Assembly (NCBI GenBank): GCA_033816765.1
Contig: CM066291.1
Location: 5,828,001-5,892,000 of the forward strand
Length of the DNA stretch: 64,000 nucleotides
Direction of reading: 5' to 3'
Origin: Nothopassalora personata
Taxonomy: Eukaryota > Ascomycota > Dothideomycetes > Mycosphaerellales > Mycosphaerellaceae
Shown here: positions 24,402 through 36,059 of the stretch, piece by piece
Position numbering within the stretch: the first letter of the stretch is position 1
Layout of the letters: every line of letters starts with the position of its first letter
Program-made: the position numbers and the translations under genes
The notes under the pieces: model-generated
Told to the model about the DNA's origin: nothing
The model's input: the letters and a program-made list of their open reading frames with translations, nothing else
Databases searched by the model: none

Positions 24402-25420
24402 ATGTCTAACGGCCCCTCCTCGCCTTCGTCCTCTAGCCGCTCCGCCTCCTCCCGTAGCATTAGTAGCGATAGTACTACTAGTACCTTAGAAGACGAGCGC
24501 CGCTAGGCGGCTCTAGTACGCGACGTACCTAGAACGCCTAGTAGTCGTAAGCGACTAGCATCCCCCTCGTAGCTACTAACGCCCTCGCCCGCTACTAAGC
24601 TCTCGTAGAGGATTAATATATACATACGGTACCTCCTATACTTCGTTAAGGGTAAGTCTCTACGCGCGCCGCCTACGATTCGTATACTAACTACTTACTA
24701 GACGAAACCGATAACTGTAATAGTATTACTACCGGCGAGCTCCTAAAGAAGTACGGCCGCTATAGGCGTAATAGACACAAGTACGAGCCTAATACTAGCT
24801 ACGCTATCGCCTCGCTAGTAAGCCGCCTACGCGCCGCGCGCTCCTAGTACGACTTCCTTACGGCTATAATAGGCTAGGCGCCTATAGACCTCTAGTAGTA
24901 GGAGCTAGTAGAGTAGATCCGCCTATATGCCTAGCTAGGTAACGACATTACGGAGGTAAGTCGCTACTTCGCTCCTACGAGTCGACTACTACTCGCGGGG
25001 GGGGGGGGGCTCTAGTGCGTCTCCTATACTTCGGCTAACCCTTTCTATAGGCTATTAGGCAGTTTAATACCTATAAGCATAAGCGTACCGGGGAGACCCG
25101 TATACGTGCCCCCGCCGCCGCTACTACTACCGCCGCCCCCGCCGCCGTAGCCCTCGCGCTCTAGTAGGAGTAGAACCGCGCCCTTAATAGGCTATTCGAA
25201 CTCGGCCGCGTAGTAAGTCGTATGTTCCTCGTATACGTGTACCCTACTAACCGTAGTCCTAGTTCCTATAGGCGTAGAACATTAATACTACCGCCGCCGA
25301 CTAGGTATTCCTACCTAAGTTACTACGCGACGACGATAACTGAGGCGCTCGCCCTACACGCTACTCGCGGGCTCCTCGCCTACTGCTACTCTACGTAGCC
25401 CCTAGTAGGCGCGCTACTCT
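24402..25420 (+). pseudogene. Element E antisense accessory gene (spliced, unknown)
   Basis: Plus-strand frame, opposite to gag-pol, beginning ATG at 24402 about 300 bp inside the 3' LTR. The N-terminus is Ser/Pro-rich (MSNGPSSPSSSSRSASS). Exon 1 runs to 24651, a 50-nt intron follows (24652-24701), and exon 2 continues in the correct register (VKDETDNCNSITTGELLKKY), then a RQFNTYKHKRTGETR segment and an Ala/Pro/Thr-rich tail to about 25420. All stops are RIP-type TAG/TAA. Element D carries the same gene. No domain recognised. Confidence 0.68.
24652..24701 (+). other. Intron in antisense gene of element E
   Basis: 50 nt with donor GTAAGT, consensus branch site TACTAAC (24685-24691), and acceptor TAG 11 nt after the branch A. 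Joining 24651 to 24702 restores the frame across a codon split G|AC. Confidence 0.8.
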
Positions 25421-25489
25421 TTAGCTTTTATTTTATTTATAGTTAAGAAAAGTTTTATTTATACTCTAGTACTCCTATGCTAGTCTTAT

Positions 25490-28400
25490 TTACTTCTCCT
25501 TAACGCCTTATAGTCGGCTACTATACGATCCGCATTCGCGAGGCCCTCCGCCGGTTCCTAGCTATTATACTCCTCTAGCTAGTCCTTCTACTAGACTAGA
25601 TACTACAGCTTACCCTTACGCTTACGCCTATCTAGTACCACCTCTACCTTATACTCTCCGTTCTTATTAGCTAGAGGGGGTACGGGTCTATCCTTATCGC
25701 TACCGATATACGGCTCGAGGAGAGAGATATAGAAGACGTTATAGAGCCTTAAGTCGGCTAGTAGCGCTAGGCGGTACGCCTACAAACCGATAGCGTCCGT
25801 AATGCGGTATAGGCCGATAAACTTCGGACCTATCTTCTTCTTTAGCACTACTAACTTAAGGTTCTTCGTTAATAATAGGACTAAGTTACCTACGCGGTAG
25901 GTCTTAGCTTAGTAGGTCTTATTATAGTAGCGAGCCTAGCTTTCTACTGTAGCCTTCTATCGCTCCTCGAGTATAGCGCGTAGTTTTCGTATGCGACTCG
26001 TAGCTATTACCGCTACTAGTACTTCCCCCCCCCTAGGTCTCGTCTCGAGATCTAGTTAGTATAGGGGTAATCTTAGGTCGCTAACCGTACGCTATCTCAA
26101 ACGGACTTATCCGTAGTGTTAGGTAGATACTGTTATTAGCTACGAATTTAGTAACTATAAGCTACTTAGCCTACTTAGTTTAATTGTTACTACAGTAATA
26201 ACGAAGATATTGTTCGAGGGTTTAGTTTACCCTCTTAGTTTAGCCGTTAGTCTAAGGGTAAAAGGCCGTAGATAGCTTACGCTTTATACGCGCCTCGAAG
26301 TAGAAGTTACTCTAAAACTAACTAGTAAAGACCGGACCTCGGTCGCTTACTATACCTAACGGGACACTATAGTATCGCACGACTTCGTCTCGTAGGAGCC
26401 TCGTAAGCTCTACGGCTATGTAAGTCTTCGTCGTCGGGATATATAAGCTTATTTTTAAGTAGCGATCGACTATTACTAGGATCGCATTATATACGCAACC
26501 GGCTCGCGTACTTAGAGGTAGGTCCGTAATAAAATCTATAGTGATTTCCTACTACGGCCGCTCCGGTCTAGGAAGCGGTTATAGCCTACTATAGGGTCGA
26601 TAGCGTTTAGCCTTCGAACCCTAGTAGGTTCTATAGGCTTAGACGTATTGCTTTATGTCCGTACTAAGTGAGTCCTACTAATAATTACGTCGTAATAGCT
26701 CTTTAGTCTTAGTCCTTCTAAAGTAACCCGCGAGGACGTCGTCGTAGTATATACAAATTAGATACGACCTAATTGCGTAATCCCTAGGTACTACGATCGC
26801 GTCTCCGTAGTATATAAGGTTATCCTTTATATACTATCCCTTAGCGTCCCTCGCGCTTAGCGCCTACGCTAAGTATACGACATACTAGTCATCTTACTAC
26901 TACGCGATCTTTATTAAGAGTAGGATTAACTTACCCGTCGAGCTATAAGCTTAACCCTATATTACTATAGCGTACACTACTACTAGTAACGACGGCTTCT
27001 CTTAATAGGGAAGGTTACCTCTCCGCACTGCTATCGTCGCGCCTATGTCGCCCTACATCGCCTCGTAGGTAGTAAGCACGCGCTTTACCGTTGGCTCGCT
27101 TATCCCTTCTAGAGACTCCTTCTAGAAAGATAGCTTACTTTATAAGGTAGGTAGTAAGTTCGAAGTTTATTACGTTATAGCTACGTAGTTACTACGTCTC
27201 GAAGGCGCGTCGGCTAGGTTAGTCTTACCCGGCCGATGCTCTACTATGAAATTAAAAGACTATAGGAACGTAGCCTATCGAGCTTACCGCCCATTTAGCT
27301 ACTTTACTATTATAAAGCCCTATAGGTTAGCGTAGTCGACTAGTACTCGTACCGTATGCGTAGCGCCCTTTAAGTATAGCCTCTAATGCTTAAAAGCCTT
27401 AACTACTATAAGTAGCTCCTAATCGTGCGTCTCGTAGTTATACTCGGCTAGTATTATCTTACGTTAATAGAACGCGATAGGATACTACTTAGTACTAAAC
27501 AATTAGGATGTAATACCTACGATCGCGAAACCTAACGCGTCGGTTTCGACTCGCGTACGTAGCGTAGGATCGAAGTGCCTAAGTATTAGTAGACCTAAGA
27601 ATCCGGCCTTAAGCTATCGAAACGCCTACTCTTCGCTTAAGGTCTACGTAAGAGGGCCCTGCTTCTTACCGTCCTTAGATCCCTTTAGTAGGTCCGTTAG
27701 GGGCTTATAGACCCTTAAGTATCCTTCTACAAAACGCCGGTAGAAGTTGCAAAACCTAAGGAAGGACTAGACCTTATAAAAGGTCGTAGGTGTAGGCCAT
27801 TCCTCGATAGCGGCTACCCTACTCCTATCTATCGACACGCCTACGGCGCTTACGACAAACCTAAGGAACTCTATACTCTCCTAGAAGAAGTGACACTTCT
27901 TAGGGTTTACGAATAGAGTAAACTTTCGTAGCCTCTCTAGTACCGCGCGTACGGCTCGTACGTGTGCCTTACGCGTCTTGCTATAGATGAGGATATCATC
28001 TAGGTAGACTACGTAAATGTCATTAACTAAGCCGGTTAGCGCCTTGTTAATATACCCTTAAAAGGTTGCCGGTACGTTAGTTAACCCGAACGGTATTACT
28101 AGGTACTCGTAGTGTCCGTATCGCGTGCGAAACGTAGTCTTCCACTTATCGCCTCGCTTAATAGGGATACGATAGTAGGCGTCCTTTAAATCGATTGTAG
28201 TAAAGAACCTAGAACCTAACAGCCTATCTAGCGTCTCGCTAATTAGGGGTAGGGGGTATCGGTTCTTTACTATAATCTTATTTAAGCCTCTATAGTCTAT
28301 ATAGAGCCTAAGGGTACCGTCTTTCTTTAGTACGAATAAGATAGGCGTACCCGCCTCGCTTATAGACCGCTTAATCTAGTCCTTCTCTATCGCCTCGGCG

Positions 28401-29090
28401 ATATACTTCTTTAAAGCCTCTAACTCCGTAATGGATTAATAGTATAGCGGCTTAAAGGGGGGTTTCTTTCCTTTAACGAGATTAATTGCATACTTAACCC
28501 CGTCGGGTAGCTTACGCTTCGTACGCTTATTAGGTACGTACATATCTCGGAAGTTAGCGAACTCTTTAGGCTAGTTTAAGCCTTCTCCTTCGTCGGACGC
28601 TATAGTAACCGTACGAACACTTATAGTATACACCTACTCTAAGTCGCCGAGATCCTTAAGGAACTCGCTTACGCTACGCTACTTTACCGTATACGTCTCC
28701 GCGCCGTAGAACTACTAGTCCTTATAATCGCTCTTTACGATCCGATTACGGTACCTCTAGGGTCTACCTAAAATTACTAATAGCCTACCTATAGGTACCG
28801 CGTAGTAGATAGCGTTACTTACGCGCTCTACTCCCGCGTTATTAGCGAGTCGTAGCCGAACCGTAAAGGCGCCGTAGTAATACCCTAGGTTATGCGTATA
28901 CGACTCTAACTTTAGTAGCCTTACCCTATTAATAGGTTACATTTAATGTTGGAGTATATACTTGTACGACACTAGGCTAAGATCTATACAGTTATCTAGG
29001 AGAAACGTAGCCTTGCGAAAGCCCTTACGAGTCTCGACTGCGCCTCGTAAGTAACGCGCTAGATATATATCTACTCGCCTTAAAGGGTTA
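25490..29090 (-). pseudogene. Element E pol relic with chromodomain
   Basis: RIP-mutated polyprotein frame. Reading leftwards from 29090: protease; RT with catalytic YLDD at 28006-27995 (VYLDDILIYS); RNase H near 27300-27600; H2C2 and integrase near 26250-27000; a GPY/F region near 25820; and a chromodomain near 25500-25650 (like D). In-frame TAG codons occur throughout. The gene could have encoded a complete chromovirus pol before mutation. Confidence 0.82.
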
Positions 29091-29099
29091 ACTTTAGGA

Positions 29100-30290
29100 A
29101 AACTCGGACTTAGGAGCGACCTACTTCTAGTCCTCTACCTTTTCCCTAGTCGCTACCCTTCTTAGTTAGAGCATTCGTAGCGTCTACCCTACGAACCGCT
29201 TACGCGTTACGGTCCTTCTATAGGTGCCTATTCGGGCAATCCGTCTTAATATAACCCTTCTTATAGTATCTATAGTACTTCACTTTAGTCCTATCGAAGG
29301 TTATAGACGATCCGCCGGCGTCCCGATAGTAACTCGCACCCGGGTCGCGCGACGCCTAACTATACTTCTACTACTTCGAGCTACGATCGCTTCGCCCTTA
29401 GTCGCCCTTAGTCTCTCGCCTACGGCGACTATACTACCCGCGGTCGTGCCCTCCGCTACTACGCGCCGTACTTTTAATACGCGAAGCTAGGATTACTAGT
29501 TCCTCTCTAGTTATTAGGATGTTATAAAACTTAACGATTACGGACCGTAGGCTAGGCGTAAGCTTAGCGAGTATATGTCGTACGCGTTACGCCTCCGTAT
29601 AGTCCCCTAACTAATCCTCTATAACATCTAGCTTAGTCATAAACTAATACACTATCTAGTTATCCTTCTGTTTTACCGCCTTATACTCTAACATTACGTT
29701 AAGTACGCGGTTTATAGGGTTACCGTATACGTCTCGATAGAACTCCTTAAAGTCCTAGTATATATACCCTTTAAGGTTAAGGACGCTATAGTTAGCGTAC
29801 TATCGCTCACTTACCTCTCCGCTTAGGTACATAACCCTATATAGGACCTTTAACTCGTTCGTCGTATACGTACCGCCTAAGAGGGTAAAGATAAGAGAGA
29901 GCTCCCTTAGGAATACCCGTGCTTTCTTAATCGAGTCCCCTCTAAAAGGCATAGGTTCTTTAAGACGTAAACGTGTCGTATACGACGCGACCGCGCCTCG
30001 AGCTACGATATTATCGTTAGTTACTATAGATAGAGGAGGGGGAGTAGGGGATAGTTCTCCGCCGGATTCGCCCTAAGGGTCCGCCGGCGGTACGCTTACG
30101 TCCCGCAAGATCTCTAACTGTTTAATCTCCCTCTATATCCCCTTCTCCTTAACCTCTACCCGAAGGGCATCCCTCCTTACGACTAAGGCTACACGCCTCG
30201 CTTATTACTAGGCCCTAGGGCTTAGGGGAGCCGTAGGCGTAGCGCTGCTATCGTCGCGTTCGGACTCTATAGCGTGTATAGATTATAACG
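29100..30290 (-). pseudogene. Element E gag relic
   Basis: RIP-mutated capsid frame with a nucleocapsid zinc knuckle near 29215-29285: the strand reads YYRYYKKGYIKTDCPN, where RIP has turned most Cys and the His into Tyr. The N-terminal part carries a Pro/Ser-rich stretch near 30040-30110. It lies directly downstream of the 5' LTR. Confidence 0.7.
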
Positions 30291-30307
30291 AAGAGAAGAA
30301 TTAGAAC

Positions 30308-30503
30308 TGTTAAGGGATGTCGTAATATATAGTACGCCTACGACCTACTAGTCGTAGATGAACTAATTCTTGCCTTTTGTTTAAGACGCATCGCGCGTCG
30401 TAAGGTGTACGTATGCGTGTTACGTACGGCTTAGTAGCCGGTCGCAACCGTATATTACATATAAGGCTATATGTAAGGGTTAGCTACTAGGCTGCCCCTT
30501 ATA
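30308..30503 (-). repeat. 5' LTR of element E
   Basis: 196-bp direct repeat of 23905-24100. It retains the canonical TG start on + (TGTTAAGGG). Confidence 0.87.
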
Positions 30504-30507
30504 CTAG

Positions 30508-33500
30508 TAATCCTTACCTTTTCGCCTTTTCCCCCTTCTATTCGTATCCTATGCCTCCTTCGGTCCGTTATACGTTATTAGGTTACTATATCTCCTCTCG
30601 AAGTTATCCGCGGCCGCTATATCCGCGAGGTACCCTAATAGTTCCTATGTAGGCTTGTAGTATCCGGTCTATTTTACTAGGACTTCGCGCACTCGGCCTC
30701 TACCTCTAAGCTTAGTTCTAGCGTAAAGGATCTCTTCTACCTACTACTCTTCGTAAGACTAAATTATAATAGGGTCCGGCTATTTATTATCGATCTCCTA
30801 TCTAGGTAAGGGGTCTTAGCTTATAGGTCGTAGTAAGTTAGGATAGAAGACCGGGTAGATCCCGTCGGGGATCCTAGATAAGCGTATAGATAACGGTAAG
30901 ATCACTTCTACTACCGTATACTTCGCGTGTCTATAGTCGAGGCTCTTCTTTAGTCGTATAGTAACATAGTTACGTAGATCTAGCTAAACTTTGTCGCCTA
31001 CACGATAGATTAGTACGGGCTTCCTATCCCGGTTAGCGTAGTCCTCCTATTTTTAGGCGGCTTCCGCTATGCTCGCCTAACATAGGTCCGTAATCTTTTA
31101 TATCCTTTTTACGAATAGCGTTACTCGTTACGCAGCGTCTAACTAAGAGGTCTCTAGATCCGGTTATAACTAAACGGGTAATAGTGCCTCGTATCCGTAT
31201 ACCGCGAAGAAGGGGCTTATTCCTAGCCTAGCGTAATACCGCGCGTTTAGAGCAAGTTACGCCGTAGGGAGCTAGCGTTTCTAGTCGGACTACTTATAGT
31301 TAATGTAGTTACGAAGGTAAGCCTAGACTTCCTAGTTTAACCGTTCCGGGCCTCCGTCGGTTTATAGGTAGTAGGCGGAGCTAAGCCTCTATTTTATACC
31401 GGTTAAACGATAGAAGGTCCTCTAGAAGGTACTCGTCTAGTTAGTACCCCGGTTACTCGTAATAGCTTAAGGGAGGCTATAGTATCTTACCTAGTAGTCT
31501 AAGAACCTTTTAGCGTAGTCCTCGGCTTTTATAGTAGGCATCGCTTCTAAAACGACGGTCTTACTTAGTCGATCCTTAATTACCTAGAGGTAAGTGTTCC
31601 CTTACGACTCGGGCATATCCGTTATAAAAACTATCGAGATCTCCTAGAAGAATCGGTCGGGGACCGGCAAGGGTTGTAGGAGGCCGTGTTTTTATTCCCT
31701 CTACACCTTATTCCTACCGTAGTAGTTATAGTTCCTTAAGAACTACCTTACGTACTTAGACTATAGGGGCTAGTAGAAGTTACGACTTAGTATCGATGCT
31801 ATAGAGTCCCGGCTAGGGTAGCCGTATACCGGTAAATCGTACACGGATTAGATTAGCTTAGTTCGAAGGGTGTCGTTCTATAGAATCGCTATGTCCGCCT
31901 CCTTATAGTCGGACTCCGTAGAACTAGGAGCTCTAGGCACTTAAATTCTACCGCGGTAGCGAAGATACCCGTTACGGTCGATACTATAGTTACCTACTTA
32001 CACCTTAAGTTTCACCTCGCTAGGAAGTAAACGCGCTCCTACCTTAATCGCGCGGTGTACCGCTTAGAACGTGCTATCCTTCTCGATAGTTCCTTCCTAG
32101 AGGTCGTTTAGCTCTTAGTCTTAGAAGGGTCCCTATAGTACGCCCGGTAAATCCGCCTCTTCTATAGCGGATAGTTCTTCGAACTACGTAGCTAAGATTC
32201 GTACTAACAAAACCCTTATAGTCGAGCTAGCGTCTACTACCTTAGAGCCCGGCTAATTCTTTACGATGTCCGGTTTAAGAAATCTACGATACCGTAATAA
32301 CTTATCGTCCTACCTAAGCGTGTCCTACTCCCTTCGAGAAAGGGCATCCGGTATAATCGCCTCGGTACCCGGCCTATACACTAGTAAAAACTAGAACTTT
32401 ATAACTTCCTTAACCTACCGGATCTACCGTTCGGAGAGCTATCTCTTCGTTATAAAGTATTCTAGCTTCTTATAGTCCGTCTAGATTATAAAGGGCCTAT
32501 ATATTTTTAACTCGGGAGCCTATTCCTTAAGATAGGATACTACCGTAAGTATCTCCTTATCGTAAATGTCGTAGTTAATCTTAGCCTTGTTAAGCTTCTT
32601 CGAGTAGAATCCTACTAGTCTTACGACTCCGTCCTTTTCTTATAGGAGGGCGCCTCTAAGCGTAAAGCCGCTATAGTCCGTTTCTAAAAACGTAGGGAGC
32701 TCCGGGTTTTAGTAGGCTAAAACTAGTGCTTTATAGTACTTATCCTTTAGGGTCTTAAACGTATTAGCCTAACGATCTCCCTAGGAAAACACCTTATTCT
32801 TGCCGGTTAGCGACGTTAAGGGCTCGGCGAGCTTTAAATAGTTTAGAATAAACATTCGGTAGTAGTTCGCGAAGCCTAAGAACCGCCGCACTTCCTTCTA
32901 GGTAACTAGTGCCTTCTAGTCCTTTATTACTACTACCTTTTCGGGGTCGGGTCCTACTCCTATCCCGTCGGCATATATAATAAACCCGAGGTACTTAACC
33001 TTCTTCTATACGAACTTATACTTCCCTAGATCTAGGAAAAGGCCTCCGTCCTAAAGATTCTAGAGCACGATACGAACCTTCTAGAAATAGTCCTCTTTTG
33101 TTCCGTCGGAGTAAATAACGACGTCGTTAGCGTAGGCCGAGGTAAAGTCGTCTAGGTAGTCCCGTAATAAACTGTTAATATACCGCTAGAATGTTACGGG
33201 GGCCCCGGATAAGCCGAACGGGTATACTAGCTATTTCTATAGACCGAATCTAGTTCGAAAAGCCGTCTTATACTCTTTACCTTAAGCTATCCGGAGGTAA
33301 TAGAATACGGTAATAACGTTAACCTTCGTAATCTATCTAGCGCCTATTAGGTTCCGAATAGTTTCCGGGATTAATAGAAGCGGGTAACGGTCCTACTTAG
33401 TAATCGAGTTTAGTACTCTATAATCGTAGTAGAACCTAAGTCCTCCCCCGGGCTTCTTTATAAACAAGACGGGAGCCGCCGCTTCTAAGGTAGAAGGGCG

Positions 33501-34240
33501 AATATAATCCTTACGCTATAGCTCCGTTAGCGACTTCCGGAGGACAAGTAGCTCGTCTTTCGACATGCTATAGAGCGGTCCCTAGGGTAATGGTTCCGGG
33601 CTTCCGTCGGCTTTCGTCCGTATCTCGATCTTATAGTTAAGGTCGCCGCGGTGTAGAGCTAGTTCATTAGCTTCCCTAGTAGAAAATAACGGTAATATAT
33701 CCTAAAGTTCTAGAGGTAAGCCCTTCTTAAGTTCCTCTCGCGTAGGCGGCTCCTTCTTACCAAGGGCTTTCTTAATATCTTCTACGGTTACCGCGGCAAT
33801 CGTAGCGGAACGCCTAGTCGACTCGTGTTCTTCGTAGTTACGCCCTTCGGGTACCTATTTCTTTACTAAGCTATAGTAGTACCGGCGCTTTTTAGGCGCG
33901 GTCCGGATCTAATTATGCGCCTTCTACGGGTTCCCTAGGATTATAGGGAAGTCTAGATTAGGCACGACATAAGTATAAACTACCTAGTAGATCCCGGCAA
34001 TTTCTATACGGAAGGCGACTACTCCTTCGATCGAGTTCCGTATCGCCTTCGTAAACCCTATAGCCTTACGGCTCTTATTACTAATATACGTAAGACCGAG
34101 GCCTTTTACTAAGTCTCCGTTAATTATAGCGTAGCACATACATCCTTTATCGATAAGGGTAAACGTTCCGTAACTTTCGTTTAGGAGTACGTCGGTATAT
34201 ATAAGATTCCTATTTATAGAACTCTTAACTACGTTCTAAC
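30508..34240 (-). pseudogene. Element F pol relic
   Basis: Minus-strand Gypsy polyprotein, second family. Reading leftwards from 34240: protease near 34000-34200; RT beginning with a WGPLYSMSKDELL-like block near 33590; the catalytic box eroded to AYANDVVIYSDG near 33130; RNase H near 32500-32700; integrase near 31400-31800; and a chromodomain-like end near 30540-30690 (REVLVK, TGYYKPT, NFERRY). F lies in tandem with G (same family, same direction). Its 3' end is cut at element E. Confidence 0.82.
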
Positions 34241-34249
34241 CCTTTACTA

Positions 34250-35260
34250 GTACTTCTTTATCTCCTAGTTCTAGCTTTCGACTAGGAGCTAGTCTTTTCC
34301 TATCTCTTCGGGATCCGACTTAAACCCGTCGTCCTCTAGAATCGGCGCGACCGAGGCCGCGTTAATCCTAGTAGGATTAACTACTACGGCGTACGGGCAT
34401 TCCTTCACTTAATATCCGCTTGCTATATAGCGGAAGTAGAGCTATTCTTAGCGCCTACGATCCCTCTCCGCGGTATCTACCTATTTTACTCTCTACCTCC
34501 CTTTATCCTCCTTCCGATCTCTACGACTTCTAGAGCGGCCTCCGCTTATCCGGGTTAGTACTATAATAGTGTTACTATCGGCATTAACCTAGCTACTAGC
34601 CGCTCTCGTAAAAGAACGGGTAGTAACTATAGCGGTCGTACTAGAGTCCTTATTGTTGTCCTTCTACCTCTTATAGGCTATTTTAAACTAGTCCGTATCC
34701 TCGAGGTTAGTTATAATCCGTTCGACCTCCCCCGTAAACTCGTAGTAGTCCTCCTTCTTTAGCATAGCCGCCGTATATATCCGAACGGGGTTCGAGAAGG
34801 TGTTACGTAAGTAACTAATCTTCGTATCGTCGCTCTAGTTCTCTCCGCTAGCGCTTAGTAGGAGTCCGTCGAATTTCATCTAGTAATCGTACTAAGGTTA
34901 ACCGTTCGTATGTTTAATCTTAGTAAGCTACTCTAGGGCCTTAGCGCGCTCGTTACTATTACCGAAGACTTTCTCGAGTTACGTAAAGAAAGTAACGGGG
35001 TCCTTCCTAAGTTCGCCGTCTCCCTTATCCTAGAAGTGCCGCATCCTAGTACGCTCTCTCGCTAGTAAGGTGTCGTTAATCGTATCCTAGTAATACTCCT
35101 TAGAGAGCGTCGGTTTTAGGGCGGATCGCACCCTAAAAGAGCTCTTTAACCTTAAGAAGTAATCGTGGAATAGCCTAACGCCGTATCTACTACGTTCTCT
35201 ATATTACTACTAGCGTAGACTACGTCTCCTAGTATATAAGTACTAGCCTCCGCTACATTC
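34250..35260 (-). pseudogene. Element F gag relic
   Basis: RIP-mutated capsid frame upstream of F pol. A clear Gag segment reads DPVTFFT.LEKVFGNSNERAKALE, then SYLRNTFSNPVRIYTAAML, at about 34750-35010. An eroded zinc knuckle lies near 34395-34450. In-frame TAG replaces Gln/Trp. Confidence 0.72.
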
Positions 35261-35289
35261 TTATCGGCGTCTACTAATTATCCGTAGGG

Positions 35290-35940
35290 TACTAACGCTC
35301 GCGCCTACTAAGCCTACTATAATAATTGTAAGTATTACGAGGATATATATAGACCTTACGGACCCTAAGGGAAAAACATCGCTAACCGCGCGTTTTAGGC
35401 CGGAGCTCGCCTACGCTACCTATACTAAGTAGACCCGTACTATTAACTATAACCGCGTATAAGTACCTTCCCTAGCGGCCTCCGTACCTTTTCTATTAAC
35501 TTACGGTCTATTAGCGATAACGCCCGTACTAAGCTCTACGCTATCCTTAAAGCCTAGAAGTCTTTAAAGCCTCTCTAGCGTACCGGCGTACTCTCCCGGT
35601 AAGTTTCCTAAAGTCTCCGCCCCTTTATATACAATTACTAATTCTTTTAGTACGGTCGCCGCCGAGGTTATAGGTACTATAGCTAATGCCTAACTTACCT
35701 TTAGGTAGACGTATATACTACGGACCCCGTAGAGAAACTATTACTAACCGCTTATTTAGTCCTAGAGGCGCTCTACGCAACCTCTAGCTAGGCTAGCGCC
35801 GCGTACGCTAGGCTACGGCCTCTACTAACTTACCTTCGGGCTCCCTTATCTTTCGCGCGGGCCGCGACCGAGCTACTACCGTATGTAGCTATCTTAAAAG
35901 AGATCGGGCTACGCTACTTTTATAGCGGACACCGCTAAAA
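35290..35940 (+). pseudogene. Plus-strand accessory frame next to element G
   Basis: Between F gag and G pol, a plus-strand frame antisense to both. It contains a canonical intron (35599-35650), and after it an open stretch of about 80 codons ending at a TAA near 35938 (ARAATELLPYVAILKEIGLRY). A segment at about 35338-35420 is repeated imperfectly at about 35703-35790, both as nucleotides and as a D-P-start peptide. By position it would be the antisense accessory gene of G. The product is unknown and the exon structure uncertain. Confidence 0.45.
35599..35650 (+). other. Probable intron, plus strand, beside element G
   Basis: 52 nt: donor GTAAGT, branch-like TACTAAT (35636-35642), acceptor TTTTAG. 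Its size and signals match the antisense-gene introns of D and E. Confidence 0.6.
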
Positions 35941-36059
35941 TAAAACGTCCTTAAACTTACCTATACCTTCTTACTTCCTTCTATTATAATATCTCCCTAA
36001 AACTATCCCTAAGTACCTACCTCTCCCTAAACGCCTATATAAACAATTAATGCCTTATA

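Larger units (their letters stand above)
23905..30503 (-). mobile_element. Element E: near-complete RIP-mutated chromovirus
   Basis: Minus-strand Ty3/Gypsy element bounded by two 196-bp direct LTRs (23905-24100 and 30308-30503). Its order in the sense direction is LTR, gag, pol with chromodomain, an antisense accessory gene on +, polypurine tract, LTR. The flanks do not give a matching 5-bp duplication (GTATA left, CTAGT right), and the two flanks belong to different elements (D on the left, F on the right), so the copy is not a simple insertion. Confidence 0.85.
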
